Shown here one piece after another: positions 46,558-56,289 of a DNA stretch of 64,000 nucleotides (the stretch's first letter is position 1; each line of letters opens with the position of its first letter). The translations under genes and the position numbers were made by a program. The notes below the pieces were generated by a model. The model made no database searches and had not been told where the DNA came from. It was given only the letters and a program-made list of their open reading frames with translations. The DNA is from Pelagibacterium limicola (GTDB lineage Bacteria; Pseudomonadota; Alphaproteobacteria; Rhizobiales; Devosiaceae): positions 186,001 through 250,000 of the forward strand of contig NZ_JADQDB010000004.1 in assembly GCF_015694405.1 (NCBI RefSeq), in the 5' to 3' direction.

Positions 46558-48450
46558 TTACCAACCGCCGCCGCCGCCGCCCCCTCCGCCACCGCCGGAG
46601 AACCCGCCGCCGCTCGAAAAGCCCGAACTCGACGATTTCGCCGGCTGCGCCGCGATCATCGCGCTCGATAGGCCGGTGGCAATCACGCTCATCGACTTCG
46701 AGAAGGTACTTGGAGAGAACGAGGAGCCGCGATACCAACCTGGGGCGTAGTTCGGGCCGGCGTCTCTCACCGCATTGCGCGCAAGGTCGGCCTGGAAGCG
46801 GTCCGACCACGGCTTTTCGACGCCCAGCGCCATCGCATAGGGTAGGATGCGCTCGAAGCGAGCGACGGTCATGTCGGGCTCGTTCTGGAAGTTGAGCCGC
46901 TCTATCTCTGCCGTTTCGAGATACATCTTGAACCCATCGATCTCGTCCATGACCCTGCGGCCGTGCACGGTCGGCGCGCGCATCAGGATGCCGAAGATCA
47001 GCGTGATTGCGAAGATGGACACGGCGGCGATAAACGGAAAGTTGAGCCAGTCAATGACGACGAGATCGAGCAACAGAAAGGAGAAATTCGAGAGAATAAA
47101 TCCCATGACGACCACCGATACGACCTTGCTCAGCGCCGGCCCTTGCCACATCTGGCGCAGACCCAGTCCGAACATGCCGATAAAGACCGCCGCAAACAGC
47201 GAAAAGAACACGAACATGACGTCCAGCACATCGAACAGGGCCATCGTAACGACCGAGGCAAACGCCAGCACGATGCCGAAGACGACGAATATCACGTGGC
47301 TGTTGAAATAGACCGAACGGTTCTCACCTTCCAGGGCTTTGAGGAAATTGCCTTTCGTCGTGTTGAGCGCTGGCCCGTTCGATGTATCGATCACGACGCG
47401 CGACTTGCCTTTGAGATACCCGAATATCACCGCCTCACCTGGCGGCAGGGTTTCGTCCGGGCTCTTGCCCGTCGGGTCGAGCGCGGTCTTTTTGCCCTCC
47501 TTGTCGATCGCGATCAGGCCCTTGGTCGCCAATGAAACGAGCGCGGCGGAAAAGGCCAGCCAGCCATTATTGGTCCAGCCCATCCGGTGTACATAATGGG
47601 TGAGCGCAGGGGAGAATCCCTGCGGCGGATGAAACCGCGGAAAGATGACCCCCTTGGCCGGATCGCGCCCGACCCGCATCCAGGCTGTAAAATTATAGAA
47701 CAGTGCAACGAGCAGAAGGACGGCGGGTACGACCGTGTTGCGGTTGTCCGAAAGCCAGTACCAGAATGCGTCCATCCCCTCGGGCGCAACGAGTACGCCC
47801 TTTTCGAACGCCACCGCCACGGTCATGCCCTCAAAGGGCTGCAGGGGCCGGGCAAGGGTGAACCGCACCTGATAATCGGACAGACGCTCGACGCGTGCAT
47901 TCGACCCGGTAGCGCCCTGGGCGCCCGTGAACACGTTGAGATCGAGGATGTTGGCGTGCTCGGGAAGCGTGATGACGCTCCTCGCCTCGAGAATGGGGAA
48001 CTGCCAGAAGTTGCCCGTCACGTTCCAATAGAGTTCGTCATGGTCCGCGAACATCCGAGCCGCCCGTTCCATGGTGTAGCGGATCTGGTAGCGGTGAATG
48101 CCGTGCTCGAGAAACACGTCCGCATTCCCGATCCGGATCCGCGCGCCGTCACGGATCGATTCGAGCACATAAGGTTCGGCTGTGCCGTTGCGCGTGACTG
48201 AGAGGACCTCGAGATTGCTTTGGATACGCGTCCCATCATCGCCAAGGAGTATCGTCGGGATATCCCTGAAGATCCCCCGCCTGATATCGCGCCCCTCGGC
48301 ATTGACCGCGATGGTCTCGGTGATGGTCACCGAGGCATCCCCATGCACGATGATCGCCGTATCGAAATTCCGGATCACCTCCTGCCCGAAAGCGGGGAGG
48401 GCGGTGATCGCAATGAGCAACACGAGAATAGATTTTGCGATTGTCAGCAT
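46558..48450 (-). CDS. DUF2207 family membrane protein with poly-glycine tail
   Basis: A 630-residue membrane protein. It has a signal peptide (about 1-22), an extracytoplasmic beta-rich domain (about 25-225; DUF2207), a membrane helix (near VVPAVLLLVALFYNFTAW), a further set of helices around 380-470, and a C-terminal cytoplasmic tail ending in serine and glycine with a run of about eleven glycines (FSGGGG...GW). The family is unassigned and is usually next to LemA, as here. I use the ATG at 48450 with GGGGAT just upstream; the frame stays open to 48597 through a repeat that is likely noncoding. Confidence 0.85.
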   Translation of the reverse strand: MLTIAKSILVLLIAITALPAFGQEVIRNFDTAIIVHGDASVTITETIAVNAEGRDIRRGIFRDIPTILLGDDGTRIQSNLEVLSVTRNGTAEPYVLESIRDGARIRIGNADVFLEHGIHRYQIRYTMERAARMFADHDELYWNVTGNFWQFPILEARSVITLPEHANILDLNVFTGAQGATGSNARVERLSDYQVRFTLARPLQPFEGMTVAVAFEKGVLVAPEGMDAFWYWLSDNRNTVVPAVLLLVALFYNFTAWMRVGRDPAKGVIFPRFHPPQGFSPALTHYVHRMGWTNNGWLAFSAALVSLATKGLIAIDKEGKKTALDPTGKSPDETLPPGEAVIFGYLKGKSRVVIDTSNGPALNTTKGNFLKALEGENRSVYFNSHVIFVVFGIVLAFASVVTMALFDVLDVMFVFFSLFAAVFIGMFGLGLRQMWQGPALSKVVSVVVMGFILSNFSFLLLDLVVIDWLNFPFIAAVSIFAITLIFGILMRAPTVHGRRVMDEIDGFKMYLETAEIERLNFQNEPDMTVARFERILPYAMALGVEKPWSDRFQADLARNAVRDAGPNYAPGWYRGSSFSPSTFSKSMSVIATGLSSAMIAAQPAKSSSSGFSSGGGFSGGGGGGGGGGGW

Positions 48451-48480
48451 CGATCCCCAGGCCTGCAATCTTCCACCCAT

Positions 48481-48565
48481 GGTTTTTCCGGTGAAAGCGG
48501 GTGTAAATGCCTCAATGCTTGCTGGCGTCGAGGCCCTGTCCTGGGTTCCAGCTTTCGCCATAACA
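48481..48565 (-). repeat. Interspersed repeat with coding-like frame between lemA and DUF2207
   Basis: The stretch on the minus strand contains GCGAAAGCTGGAACCCAGG (near 48540-48560) and CCCGCTTTCACCGG (near 48484-48497), with GAAAGC/GCTTTC-type complementary ends. In frame with the downstream gene it reads as AKAGTQDRASTPASIEAFTPAF, a peptide I associate with a common intergenic repeat of these genomes rather than a protein domain. The evidence is a resemblance only. Confidence 0.4.
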
Positions 48566-48610
48566 GCGGGGGAAGAGGACGAGGGCGCTTCCATCATAAT
48601 CTGAAGCGCT

Positions 48611-49168
48611 TTAGCTAAATTTCACTTGCGGAACCGCTCGATCCGCTTCGTTGTCGAGCTCGAAATACTCGGCTTTGGAGAAATGGAAGGCGTTGGCAAT
48701 GAGATTGGAAGGGAATGATTCGACCGCCACGTTGAGGTTGCGGACAGCCCCGTTGTAGTAGCGTCGCGAGAGTTGGATTTCGTCCTCGACCGTCTGTAGG
48801 GCGTTCTGGAATTCGAGAAAGGTCGTGTTGGCCTTGAGGTCGGGATAGGCCTCCGCCACGGCAAACAGCCGCCCGAGCGCGCCCGAAAGCTGACCCTCGA
48901 CCCGCGACCTCTCTGCGGGCGATGCATTTCCTGCCGCCTGCACCGCCGCGCGCGCATCGGTTACCGCCTGCAGCGTCTCGCGCTCGTGGCCCATATAGCC
49001 TTTGACGGTTTCCATCATGTTGGGAATGAGGTCGGCACGGCGCTTCAGTTGCACGTCGATCCCCGACCAGCCCTCTTGCGTGAGCTGCCGGTTTTTCACC
49101 AGCAGGTTATAAGCATAGATCGCATAGCCAATAACCGCCGCGATCAGCGCAAGAACAACCCATTCCAT
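48611..49168 (-). CDS. lemA: LemA family protein
   Basis: A 185-residue membrane-anchored protein. One N-terminal helix (about 3-20) is followed by a four-helix bundle carrying the LemA consensus (YNLLVKNRQLTQEGWSGIDVQLKRRADLIPNMMETVKGY and FLEFQNALQTVEDEIQLSRRYYNGAVRNLNVAVESFP). The function is not established. In many bacteria LemA neighbours a DUF2207 or TPM-domain protein; here it is 161 bases upstream of the DUF2207 gene in the same direction, with the repeat in between. Confidence 0.95.
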   Translation of the reverse strand: MEWVVLALIAAVIGYAIYAYNLLVKNRQLTQEGWSGIDVQLKRRADLIPNMMETVKGYMGHERETLQAVTDARAAVQAAGNASPAERSRVEGQLSGALGRLFAVAEAYPDLKANTTFLEFQNALQTVEDEIQLSRRYYNGAVRNLNVAVESFPSNLIANAFHFSKAEYFELDNEADRAVPQVKFS

Positions 49169-49243
49169 GACTTATGCCCCCATCCGCAGGAATTTTTGGG
49201 GAGATTGGCACTTGGGGCGAGGGATGGCAATGGTGCGTAGGGG

Positions 49244-50170
49244 TTATTCGGCCCCGCCGCCCGCCGTTTGCAACCAAGCCTCGCCGCAGAGCTTGGCCAG
49301 CTCTCGAATGCGCAGGATGTAGCTCTGGCGTTCGGTCACAGATATTACCCCGCGCGCATCGAGCAGGTTGAACACGTGCGAAGCTTTGACGACCTGCTCA
49401 TAGGCAGGTACGGCCATCGTCTGGCGGTTCCCGGATGCACCCTTGTCGAGAATCGCCCTGCACTCGACCTCGGCATCCTTGAAATGCCTGAACAGCATTT
49501 CGGTATCGGCAGCCTCGAAATTATATTTCGAGAACTCCTGCTCATTCTGCAGGAAAACATCGCCGTAGGTCACTTTGTCGGCGCCATCGCGGCCGTTGAA
49601 GTTGAGATTGTAGACGTTATCAACGCCCTGCACATACATCGCCAGGCGCTCGAGCCCGTAGGTGATCTCGCCCGGCACTGGATTGCACTCGATCCCGGCG
49701 ACCTGCTGGAAATAGGTGAACTGGCTGACCTCCATCCCGTCGCACCAGCACTCCCAGCCCAGCCCCCAGGCGCCGAGCGTGGGGCTTTCCCAGTCGTCCT
49801 CGACGAACCGGATATCGTGCACTTTCGCATCGAGCCCGATGGCGGCGAGCGATTGCAGGTACAAGTCCTGGATGTTGGCGGGTGAAGGCTTCAGGATAAC
49901 CTGGAACTGGTAATAATGCTGGAGCCGGTTGGGGTTCTCTCCGTATCGCCCATCGGTCGGGCGCCGCGAGGGCTGGACATAAGCCGCATTCCACGGCTTG
50001 GGCCCCAGCGAGCGCAGCGTCGTCGCCGTATGGAACGTCCCCGCGCCCATCTGCATGTCGTAGGGCTGGAGGATCACGCAGCCCTGATCCGCCCAGAAAT
50101 TCTGCAAGGTCAGGATCAACCCCTGAAAGGAGTTCTTGGGGTCCATATGGGGCTTGATGGCATCGCTCAT
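49244..50170 (-). CDS. glyQ: Glycyl-tRNA synthetase alpha subunit
   Basis: The catalytic subunit of the tetrameric glycyl-tRNA synthetase found in most bacteria. The 308-residue protein has [47 protein letters not shown] near its start and the WEVWCDGMEVTQFTYFQQ-like motif (here [18 protein letters not shown]). I start at ATG 50170 ([15 protein letters not shown]); no strong ribosome site is visible. GlyS, the beta subunit, is 3.8 kb away on the opposite strand rather than next door. Confidence 0.95.
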   Translation of the reverse strand: MSDAIKPHMDPKNSFQGLILTLQNFWADQGCVILQPYDMQMGAGTFHTATTLRSLGPKPWNAAYVQPSRRPTDGRYGENPNRLQHYYQFQVILKPSPANIQDLYLQSLAAIGLDAKVHDIRFVEDDWESPTLGAWGLGWECWCDGMEVSQFTYFQQVAGIECNPVPGEITYGLERLAMYVQGVDNVYNLNFNGRDGADKVTYGDVFLQNEQEFSKYNFEAADTEMLFRHFKDAEVECRAILDKGASGNRQTMAVPAYEQVVKASHVFNLLDARGVISVTERQSYILRIRELAKLCGEAWLQTAGGGAE

Positions 50171-50246
50171 CGCGTGACGGTCCGGGCAGGAGGTTGAAGG
50201 CGGCGCGACCCTAGTGGTGGCGCGGTTGGAGGTCAAGCTGGGGCAG

Positions 50247-50465
50247 TTACTCGTCTCCTGGCCTATATACCCCGTCATTCCCACGCTTGAGCGTGACGAC
50301 ACCCGGCTTCTTGGCTTCCTGCCGGTTGCGTTCCAGCACCTGCTTGTGCCGCTCGGCCTTTTCCTTGTCCTCGGCCTGAAATTGCTTTTTCCAGTCACGC
50401 AGAATCGTGCGCAGACCGAAAAAGACAGTGAAGCCGATGACGATGTAAATGAGCGTCGTGCCCAT
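50247..50465 (-). CDS. Small membrane-anchored protein of unknown function
   Basis: A 72-residue protein with one N-terminal membrane helix (about 4-22: [19 protein letters not shown]), then a charged helix rich in lysine, glutamate and arginine, and a tail ending GDE. Its start is one base from the S49 peptidase stop, so it is probably co-translated with it and glyQ. I know of no named family. Small proteins of this form next to S49 peptidase genes occur in other Hyphomicrobiales, which supports it as a real gene. Confidence 0.7.
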   Translation of the reverse strand: MGTTLIYIVIGFTVFFGLRTILRDWKKQFQAEDKEKAERHKQVLERNRQEAKKPGVVTLKRGNDGVYRPGDE

Positions 50466-50466
50466 G

Positions 50467-51315
50467 CTAGAGGCCCAGCCGCGACCAGATCAGCCGGTCC
50501 TCGATCAGCGCCAGGACCTCGCCGCCGATATCGCCGCCCGCGGTCGCCCGGGCTCCGAAGGCCGGAAGCTGGAACAGGCTGCGCTTGGGCACGATGAATT
50601 TCAAGACGACGTCCTTGCCGAAGCGTGCCTTGAGAGTTGAATGGATATCGCCCAGCCCGTCGACCAGCCCCATGTCCAACCCGCGCTTGGCCGTCCAGAA
50701 CTCCCCCGTGAACAGCGCATCGTCCGGCGCTTTGAGCCGGTCCCCGCGCCGCGCCTTGACGTAGTCAATGAACACCGCGTGGATATCGAGTTCCATCTGC
50801 TTGATGCGGGCGACGTCCTCTTCCTTTTCCGGCAGGAAGGGGTCGAGCGTCGACTTGTTGCGGCCCGCCGTATAGAGCCGCCGCGTGATCCCGAGCTTGT
50901 CGATCGCCTCGACGAACCCGAACCCGGCAAAGATCACGCCGATCGAACCGACGATCGACGAAGGGTCAGCAATGATCTCGTCGCCCGCACAGGCGATGAA
51001 ATAGCCCCCCGAGGCCGCCGCGTCCTCGACGAACATCAGTACGGGCTTGCCCTTCTCATTGGCCAGTTGCCTTATGTGCTCCGCGATCAGCCGCGATTGC
51101 ACTGGCGACCCGCCGGGCGAATTGACGACGATCGCTATGGCCGGCGCCTTTTTGAACGCGAACGCCTTTTCGAGCAGCGGGGCTACGGAGGTGATATTGA
51201 GACGCCCGACCCTCTGCTCTGCCATGATCGTTCCCTGCAGGCGAACCACAGGAATGACGGTTCCACGGCGCAGAATGCGCTTGTACCAGGGCAGGGGAGG
51301 CGTCGTGTCTGTCAT
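50467..51315 (-). CDS. sppA: S49 family serine peptidase (SppA/SohB-like)
   Basis: A 282-residue protease of the signal peptide peptidase A group. The catalytic serine is S102 in [16 protein letters not shown], and the catalytic lysine is probably K154 in [10 protein letters not shown]. There is no clear membrane helix at the N-terminus, and the length is that of the short single-domain type, not the 600-residue form. The start overlaps the stop of the upstream methyltransferase in ATGA (51312-51315). Confidence 0.92.
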   Translation of the reverse strand: MTDTTPPLPWYKRILRRGTVIPVVRLQGTIMAEQRVGRLNITSVAPLLEKAFAFKKAPAIAIVVNSPGGSPVQSRLIAEHIRQLANEKGKPVLMFVEDAAASGGYFIACAGDEIIADPSSIVGSIGVIFAGFGFVEAIDKLGITRRLYTAGRNKSTLDPFLPEKEEDVARIKQMELDIHAVFIDYVKARRGDRLKAPDDALFTGEFWTAKRGLDMGLVDGLGDIHSTLKARFGKDVVLKFIVPKRSLFQLPAFGARATAGGDIGGEVLALIEDRLIWSRLGL

Positions 51316-52151
51316 TGCTTTGCCGTCGGTTCGGAAGGAATGCCCCCGGATATAAGGACTGGGGAGCCCCTTTGCCAGTCGAACCGTGCTGTGCCCCGGA
51401 GGACGGCATCGATCTCCGGTACAAATCCGTTCCCTTCGTCGCCGTGCAGGGTTATCGGGGGCAGCAGCGTTGTCGGCGCGCGCGATCCCTTGCGGCCTTT
51501 GACCATCACGCGGCTGGCCGCCATGCCTGGGCGCGGCGAGAGAGGAAGCACCACGATCCCGCCCATGCGCGCACTAAAAGCCCCGAGCAGCTCCGGCAGG
51601 GCATCGGCGGTGTGGATAAAGATCACCGTGCCTTGTGCATGGGCGCTGGAAACCGCCGTCTTCACCCATCCGTCCAAGAAGGTGGCTGCCATGTGCCGGG
51701 CTCCCGCACGCGTTGGGTCCGGCGCCAGTGTTCCTTCCGAAAAATAGGGTGGGTTGGCGATCACCACGTCGAAGCGATCAGTCGCAAGCCCCGCCGTCTT
51801 GCGTTCGGCCCCGGCGGCGAGCACGTCAAGCGTGACCACGCCTGCGCGGTGGCCGAACCCATTTTGCGCGACGTTGAGCCGTGCCAGTTCTGCCATATCG
51901 GGGTCGATCTCCACGAACGTCGTTTCCAGAGCCTCCTCATGCGCCATTGCGCAGAGCCCGGCCACGCCCGCGCCGGCCCCGAGATCGAGCAGTCTGCGTG
52001 TCCCGGAAGGTACGCTCGTGCCCAAAAGTACTGAGTCCAACCCGGCCCGGAAACCGCTGCTAGCCTGCAATATGGACAATTTGCCGCCCAAAAACGCGTC
52101 CTTTGTGTGCGCTTGTGGTTTTACAAATCCGGGCGGCTGGTTTACCGACAT
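51312..52151 (-). CDS. tRNA1(Val) (adenine(37)-N6)-methyltransferase-like protein
   Basis: A 279-residue class I SAM methyltransferase. Motif I is LLDLGAGAGVAGL (about 54-66) and the base-flipping motif NPPY is in DVVIANPPYFSEGT. It resembles the YfiC/TrmN6 group, which modifies A37 of tRNA1(Val); the name is by similarity only. It is the first gene of a minus-strand operon with sppA, the small membrane protein and glyQ. The start (ATG 52151) is divergent from the polyprenyl synthase gene, with a 90-base gap. Confidence 0.88.
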   Translation of the reverse strand: MSVNQPPGFVKPQAHTKDAFLGGKLSILQASSGFRAGLDSVLLGTSVPSGTRRLLDLGAGAGVAGLCAMAHEEALETTFVEIDPDMAELARLNVAQNGFGHRAGVVTLDVLAAGAERKTAGLATDRFDVVIANPPYFSEGTLAPDPTRAGARHMAATFLDGWVKTAVSSAHAQGTVIFIHTADALPELLGAFSARMGGIVVLPLSPRPGMAASRVMVKGRKGSRAPTTLLPPITLHGDEGNGFVPEIDAVLRGTARFDWQRGSPVLISGGIPSEPTAKQ

Positions 52152-52165
52152 AAGTTAAGCGGGCC

Positions 52166-52193
52166 TTGTTGCGGAAAGCCTCGCCAGCATAAA
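52166..52193 (+). promoter_or_regulatory. Candidate promoter for the polyprenyl synthase gene
   Basis: TTGTTG (52166-52171), a 16-base spacer and CATAAA (52188-52193) lie about 50 bases ahead of the ATG at 52242. The match is fair. Confidence 0.4.
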
Positions 52194-52241
52194 CCAAGCG
52201 TACTGGACGGCCTAGAGCTTGTCCGGCGGAGAGCATCGCCG

Positions 52242-53261
52242 ATGGCGGTTGAAACTTTGGCGCAAAGGCCGCGGGCCGACGCCACGCAAACGATAGATCA
52301 CCTGATCGCGGCAACGCGCGAGGGTATGGAGGCGGTCAACCGGCTCATCCTGTCGCGCTCGGATTCCCCGGTCGACATGGTACCCGAAATCGCCAATCAC
52401 CTGCTCGACTCGGGCGGTAAGCGTCTGCGTCCCATGCTCACCATCGCCTCGGCGCAAGCGTTTGGCAGGGCAGGGGGCAACGAAATTCGCTTTGCCGCTG
52501 CCGTAGAATTCATGCACAACGCAACGCTCCTTCACGACGATGTGGTGGACGAAAGCACCATGCGTCGCGGGCGCCCCGCCGCCCGCACCATATGGGGCAA
52601 CCAGGCCTCGGTCCTCGTGGGGGATTTCCTGCTCGGCCAGGCGTTCCTGATGATGGTCGAGAGCAAGGATCTCGAAGCGCTCGGCGTGCTCGCCAAGGCA
52701 GCCTCAGTGATTGCCGAGGGTGAAGTTTTCCAGCTCGCCAAGGCAGGCGATCTCGAAACCACGGCTGCCGACTACGAACAGATTATCCACGCCAAGACGG
52801 CGACCCTCTTCGAGGCCGCAACGGAAGTTGGCGCGATGGCCGGCGGTGCCGATCCTGCCGCGCGCAAGGCACTCGCGGCCTATGGCCGGGAGCTAGGCAT
52901 GGCCTTCCAGCTCGTCGATGACGTGCTCGATTATGGCGGGGCCCGAGGGAGCCTGGGCAAGAACACGGGCGACGATCTGCGTGAAGGCAAGATGACTCTG
53001 CCTGTCATCCTCGCCCTGGCGGCGGGCACGGAGGAAGAAAAGTCGGCGATCGCATCCGCGCTTGGCAACCCCGAGGCGGGAGAGCGCGAACTCGAAGCTG
53101 TTCTCGCGGTTTTTAACCGTTACGGCACATTGGCTCAGGCGATGGCCAAGGCCGAGCGGCACGCCGAAGCGGCCCGCGCGGCGCTTGCCGATCTCCCTCG
53201 GTCGATTGAGCGCGACATCTTGTTCAACGTGCCGGAATTCTGCACGCAGCGAGCCTACTAG
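52242..53261 (+). CDS. ispB: Polyprenyl diphosphate synthase (ubiquinone side chain)
   Basis: Builds the long isoprenoid chain of ubiquinone from farnesyl or geranylgeranyl diphosphate and isopentenyl diphosphate. The 339-residue protein has both aspartate-rich motifs: DDVVD (99-103) in LLHDDVVDESTMRRG and DDVLD (226-230) in QLVDDVLDY. SGGKRLRPML is the conserved block ahead of the first. GGAGAG is ten bases before the ATG. The chain length cannot be read from sequence, but decaprenyl synthases dominate in this group. It converges with the NQO-like gene, with a one-base gap. Confidence 0.95.
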   Translation: MAVETLAQRPRADATQTIDHLIAATREGMEAVNRLILSRSDSPVDMVPEIANHLLDSGGKRLRPMLTIASAQAFGRAGGNEIRFAAAVEFMHNATLLHDDVVDESTMRRGRPAARTIWGNQASVLVGDFLLGQAFLMMVESKDLEALGVLAKAASVIAEGEVFQLAKAGDLETTAADYEQIIHAKTATLFEAATEVGAMAGGADPAARKALAAYGRELGMAFQLVDDVLDYGGARGSLGKNTGDDLREGKMTLPVILALAAGTEEEKSAIASALGNPEAGERELEAVLAVFNRYGTLAQAMAKAERHAEAARAALADLPRSIERDILFNVPEFCTQRAY

Positions 53262-53262
53262 G

Positions 53263-53841
53263 TTAGCCACGCAACCCCGAACCGAGTGATCGAACGCGTT
53301 CGATATGCCGCGTTCTCTGCGCGCCCGTGCTTCTTCCGATGCTTCCGAAACGCGTCACCTTGACCGGCTTGATCCCGCAATAGCCCAGCGTCGCCGTCTT
53401 GACTGTCACCACGTCGCTATTGCGGTATACAAGCAGGGTATAAAGGTTGGGCGCATCCGAGGTCGTGATGATATGGCCTGACTTGCCTGCCAACAGCTTG
53501 TCCCACATCGGATCGTTCTCATGGGGATGGAAGGCGAAGCCCGGCAGGAGAATGCGGTGGAAATAGCCGCGCAGCAGGGCCGGAGCCGATCCCCACCACA
53601 CCGGGTAGACGATGACCCAGTGGTCGCACCATTTGATGTTGTCCTGAGCGAGCAGGAGATCGGGCTCGAGCGGCTGGATGGCATTGTATCCCTTGTGCAG
53701 AATGGGATCGAAACTCATATCCCCCACATTGTGCCGCAGTACCTCGTGTCCTGCCGTGCGGGCGCCGTCTTCGTAGGCGTCGGCAAGCGCGGCATCGAAA
53801 CTGGATGTATCCGGGTGCCCCAGCAGTAGGTAAATGTTCAT
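53263..53841 (-). CDS. NAD(P)H dehydrogenase (quinone)-like flavoprotein
   Basis: A 192-residue flavodoxin-fold protein of the NQO/KefF family. It has LLLGHPDTSSFDAALADAY at the start (FMN/FAD phosphate loop) and VIVYPVWWGSAPALLRGYFHRILLPGFAF, typical of the family; the C-terminal half has SGHIITTSDAP. It probably carries two-electron reduction of quinones, but the acceptor is not known. It stands between the convergent polyprenyl synthase gene and the divergent glyS. Confidence 0.88.
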   Translation of the reverse strand: MNIYLLLGHPDTSSFDAALADAYEDGARTAGHEVLRHNVGDMSFDPILHKGYNAIQPLEPDLLLAQDNIKWCDHWVIVYPVWWGSAPALLRGYFHRILLPGFAFHPHENDPMWDKLLAGKSGHIITTSDAPNLYTLLVYRNSDVVTVKTATLGYCGIKPVKVTRFGSIGRSTGAQRTRHIERVRSLGSGLRG

Positions 53842-53997
53842 CGTGATCTCGCGGGATGCCGATATCGATCACGCTTATAAACCTCTTTGGCGCGGCAGCG
53901 TTGATTGGAATCAACCATTGCTCCCCGATGGACATGGACCGCTGCCCCTGCTAACCGTTCGGCCCGCACAAACGTCCCGTTTTCAAGGCCTCTGATC

Positions 53998-56034
53998 ATG
54001 CCCGAATTGCTGCTTGAGCTTTTCTCCGAGGAAATTCCCGCGCGCCTGCAGCGCAAGGCTGCCGAGGATCTGAAAAAGGCCGTCACCAATGCGCTGGTCG
54101 AAAATGGTCTGGTCTATGAGAGTGCCGGGGCATTCGCCACGCCGCGCCGCCTTGCCCTGACCGTGACCGGGCTGCCGTCCGCATCGCCCGATACCCGGGA
54201 AGAGCGCAAAGGCCCAAAGACCGATGCGCCGCAGCAGGCAATCGAGGGATTTCTGCGCGGAGCAGGGCTTTCGAGCATCGACGAGGCCAAGGTGCAGTCC
54301 GATCCCAAAAAAGGCGATTTCTATGTCGCGGTGATCGAAAAGAAGGGCGCGCCTGCCGTCGATATTCTGCGGGAGATCCTCCCCGCTGCCGTGAAAACCT
54401 TTCCCTGGGGCAAGCCGATGCGCTGGGGTTCTGGCCGCACCGAATGGGTGCGACCGCTGCGCGCCGTGACCGCGACCTTTGGCGCCGACGGCGAAGACCC
54501 CGAAATCGTGCCGTTCAAGATTGAGGACGTCACGTCCTCCAACGTCACCTTCGGCCATCGTTTTATGGCGCCCGACGCCATCAAGGTGCGCCGGTTCGAC
54601 GATTATGTGCAGGCGCTTGAAAAGGCCAAGGTCGTCCTCGATATCGATCGGCGCAAGGACATCATCCGGTCAGACGCCGAGCAGTTGGCATTCGCGCAGG
54701 GGCTCGAACTGATCGCCGACGAAGGGCTTCTCGAGGAGGTCGCCGGGCTGGTCGAATGGCCAGTCGTCATGATGGGCGCGTTCGATGAAGCGTTCCTCAA
54801 GGTCCCGGAAGAAACCATCATTGCCACCATCCGCGCCAACCAGAAATGCTTCTGCCTGCGCGACAGCGCGACGGGTAAGCTGGCCAACAAGTTCATTTTG
54901 ACCTCCAACCTCGCTGCCGAGGATAATGGCGCGACAATCGTTGCGGGGAACGAGCGGGTCATCCGCGCGCGGTTGTCGGACGCCAAATTCTTCTATGAGC
55001 AGGACCTCGCCACCCCGCTCTCGGATAATCTGCCCAAGTTGAAAGACGTGGTCTTCCACGCCAAGCTCGGCACGCAATATGAGCGCATCGAGCGCATCGA
55101 AAAACTCGCCGCCGAAATCGCCCCGTTGGTCGGTGCCATTGTCGAGGACGCTAAACGCGCCTCCCGCCTCGCCAAGGCCGATCTGCCCACCGGCATGGTC
55201 GGCGAATTCCCCGAACTGCAAGGCCTGATGGGCCGCTATTATGCGCTCGCGCAGGGCGAAAAGCCCGAGGTCGCAGCGGCCATTGAGGATCACTACAAGC
55301 CGCTCGGCCCGTCGGATCGTGTGCCGACGGAACCGGTTTCGATCGCTGTGGCGCTGGCCGACAAGCTCGACATTCTCACCGGCTTCTGGGCGATTGACGA
55401 GAAGCCTACGGGGAGCAAGGACCCCTATGCCCTGCGCCGGGCAGCGCTCGGGGTGATCCGGATTATTTCGGAAAATGCGCTTCGCCTGTCTCTGGGCCGC
55501 TTTGTATCTGACACTGATCTTCTCTCATTCTTCCACGACCGTCTCAAGGTTTCCCTCCGCGATGCCGGCGCTCGCCACGATCTCGTGGATGCTGTGATTT
55601 CGGCCGATAGCGACGACATCCTCCAGATCGGCAATCGCGTCAACGCGCTCGGCGGCTTGCTCGAGGCGGAAGACGGCAAGGCGCTGCTGGCGGGCTACAA
55701 GCGGGCAGTCAACATTCTCGTTGCCGAGGAAAAGAAGGATGGCAAATCCTATACTGGCGATCTCGACGATGCCGCCCTGTCGGCCTCCGAGGAATCGGTG
55801 CTCTCTGCCGCTATCGATCTCGCCCGCACCGACGTTTCGGTGCGGCTCGAAGCCGACGACTATGCCGGTGCCATTGGTTCGCTGGCAACGCTGCGCGCGC
55901 CGGTCGATGCGTTCTTTGAAAAGGTGCTGGTCAACGACCCCGATTCGGCTATCCGCGCCAATCGCCTGAACCTTCTCGCCCGCCTCCGCGACATCATGCA
56001 CCTCGTGGCGGACTTCGGTAAGGTGGCAGGTTAG
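53998..56034 (+). CDS. glyS: Glycyl-tRNA synthetase beta subunit
   Basis: The beta subunit of the tetrameric synthetase, needed for tRNA binding. It is 678 residues, starting [25 protein letters not shown], the family's usual opening. [21 protein letters not shown] and [18 protein letters not shown] are conserved segments. The C-terminal anticodon-binding domain ([22 protein letters not shown] ending) is complete. The frame opens earlier (53905) but the first 31 residues are not typical. The alpha subunit is at 49244-50170. Confidence 0.95.
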   Translation: MPELLLELFSEEIPARLQRKAAEDLKKAVTNALVENGLVYESAGAFATPRRLALTVTGLPSASPDTREERKGPKTDAPQQAIEGFLRGAGLSSIDEAKVQSDPKKGDFYVAVIEKKGAPAVDILREILPAAVKTFPWGKPMRWGSGRTEWVRPLRAVTATFGADGEDPEIVPFKIEDVTSSNVTFGHRFMAPDAIKVRRFDDYVQALEKAKVVLDIDRRKDIIRSDAEQLAFAQGLELIADEGLLEEVAGLVEWPVVMMGAFDEAFLKVPEETIIATIRANQKCFCLRDSATGKLANKFILTSNLAAEDNGATIVAGNERVIRARLSDAKFFYEQDLATPLSDNLPKLKDVVFHAKLGTQYERIERIEKLAAEIAPLVGAIVEDAKRASRLAKADLPTGMVGEFPELQGLMGRYYALAQGEKPEVAAAIEDHYKPLGPSDRVPTEPVSIAVALADKLDILTGFWAIDEKPTGSKDPYALRRAALGVIRIISENALRLSLGRFVSDTDLLSFFHDRLKVSLRDAGARHDLVDAVISADSDDILQIGNRVNALGGLLEAEDGKALLAGYKRAVNILVAEEKKDGKSYTGDLDDAALSASEESVLSAAIDLARTDVSVRLEADDYAGAIGSLATLRAPVDAFFEKVLVNDPDSAIRANRLNLLARLRDIMHLVADFGKVAG

Positions 56035-56068
56035 GGGGCTTACCTGGCCTACCCTCCTTTCGTCTTCC

Positions 56069-56155
56069 TTGGGCTTGACCCGAGGACCATGAGGCGTGTC
56101 CGCTCGTTCGAAAGCGGCCCGCTCGATCCACCGCATAGGGTTTTGGGTCAAGCCC
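56069..56155. repeat. Interspersed inverted repeat downstream of glyS
   Basis: GGGCTTGACCC (56071-56081) and GGGTCAAGCCC (56145-56155) form an 11-bp inverted repeat with 63 bases between. The outer parts (ACCCTCCTTTCG at 56051 and CGTAAGGTGGT near 56159) are only loosely related. The 255-base gap 56035-56289 holds no gene. This looks like a member of an interspersed palindromic family, and other copies would be needed to confirm it. Confidence 0.55.
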
Positions 56156-56239
56156 GAGCGTAAGGTGGTGTGAGGCACCTGTTTCCACACAACCTCATAC
56201 GACGGCTTCTTTGCCCGCTTGACACATCGCGCCGCTTTA

Positions 56240-56273
56240 TATAACCATTAAGTTACGGAACAAAATGGTTATA
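56240..56273 (+). promoter_or_regulatory. Perfect inverted repeat (operator) ahead of the SRPBCC gene
   Basis: TATAACCATT (56240-56249) and AATGGTTATA (56264-56273) are perfect inverted copies spaced 14 bases apart. The second half ends just ahead of the ribosome site (AAAGGGAG). The sequence resembles binding sites of ArsR-family repressors that commonly control AHSA1-domain genes; no arsR gene is next to it here. Confidence 0.7.
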
Positions 56274-56289
56274 GAAAGGGAGTCGTTCC

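Noticed and set aside
46016-46750. A plus-strand frame with a run of prolines
   Set aside because: The proline run is the complement of the glycine run in the DUF2207 gene, and the frame overlaps modA and the ModE regulator.
46193-46810. A longer version of the ModE-type gene with an arginine-rich N-terminus
   Set aside because: The extra 85 residues are the reverse image of the DUF2207 3' end in another frame; the ModE fold begins at MPPSPAQIQF.
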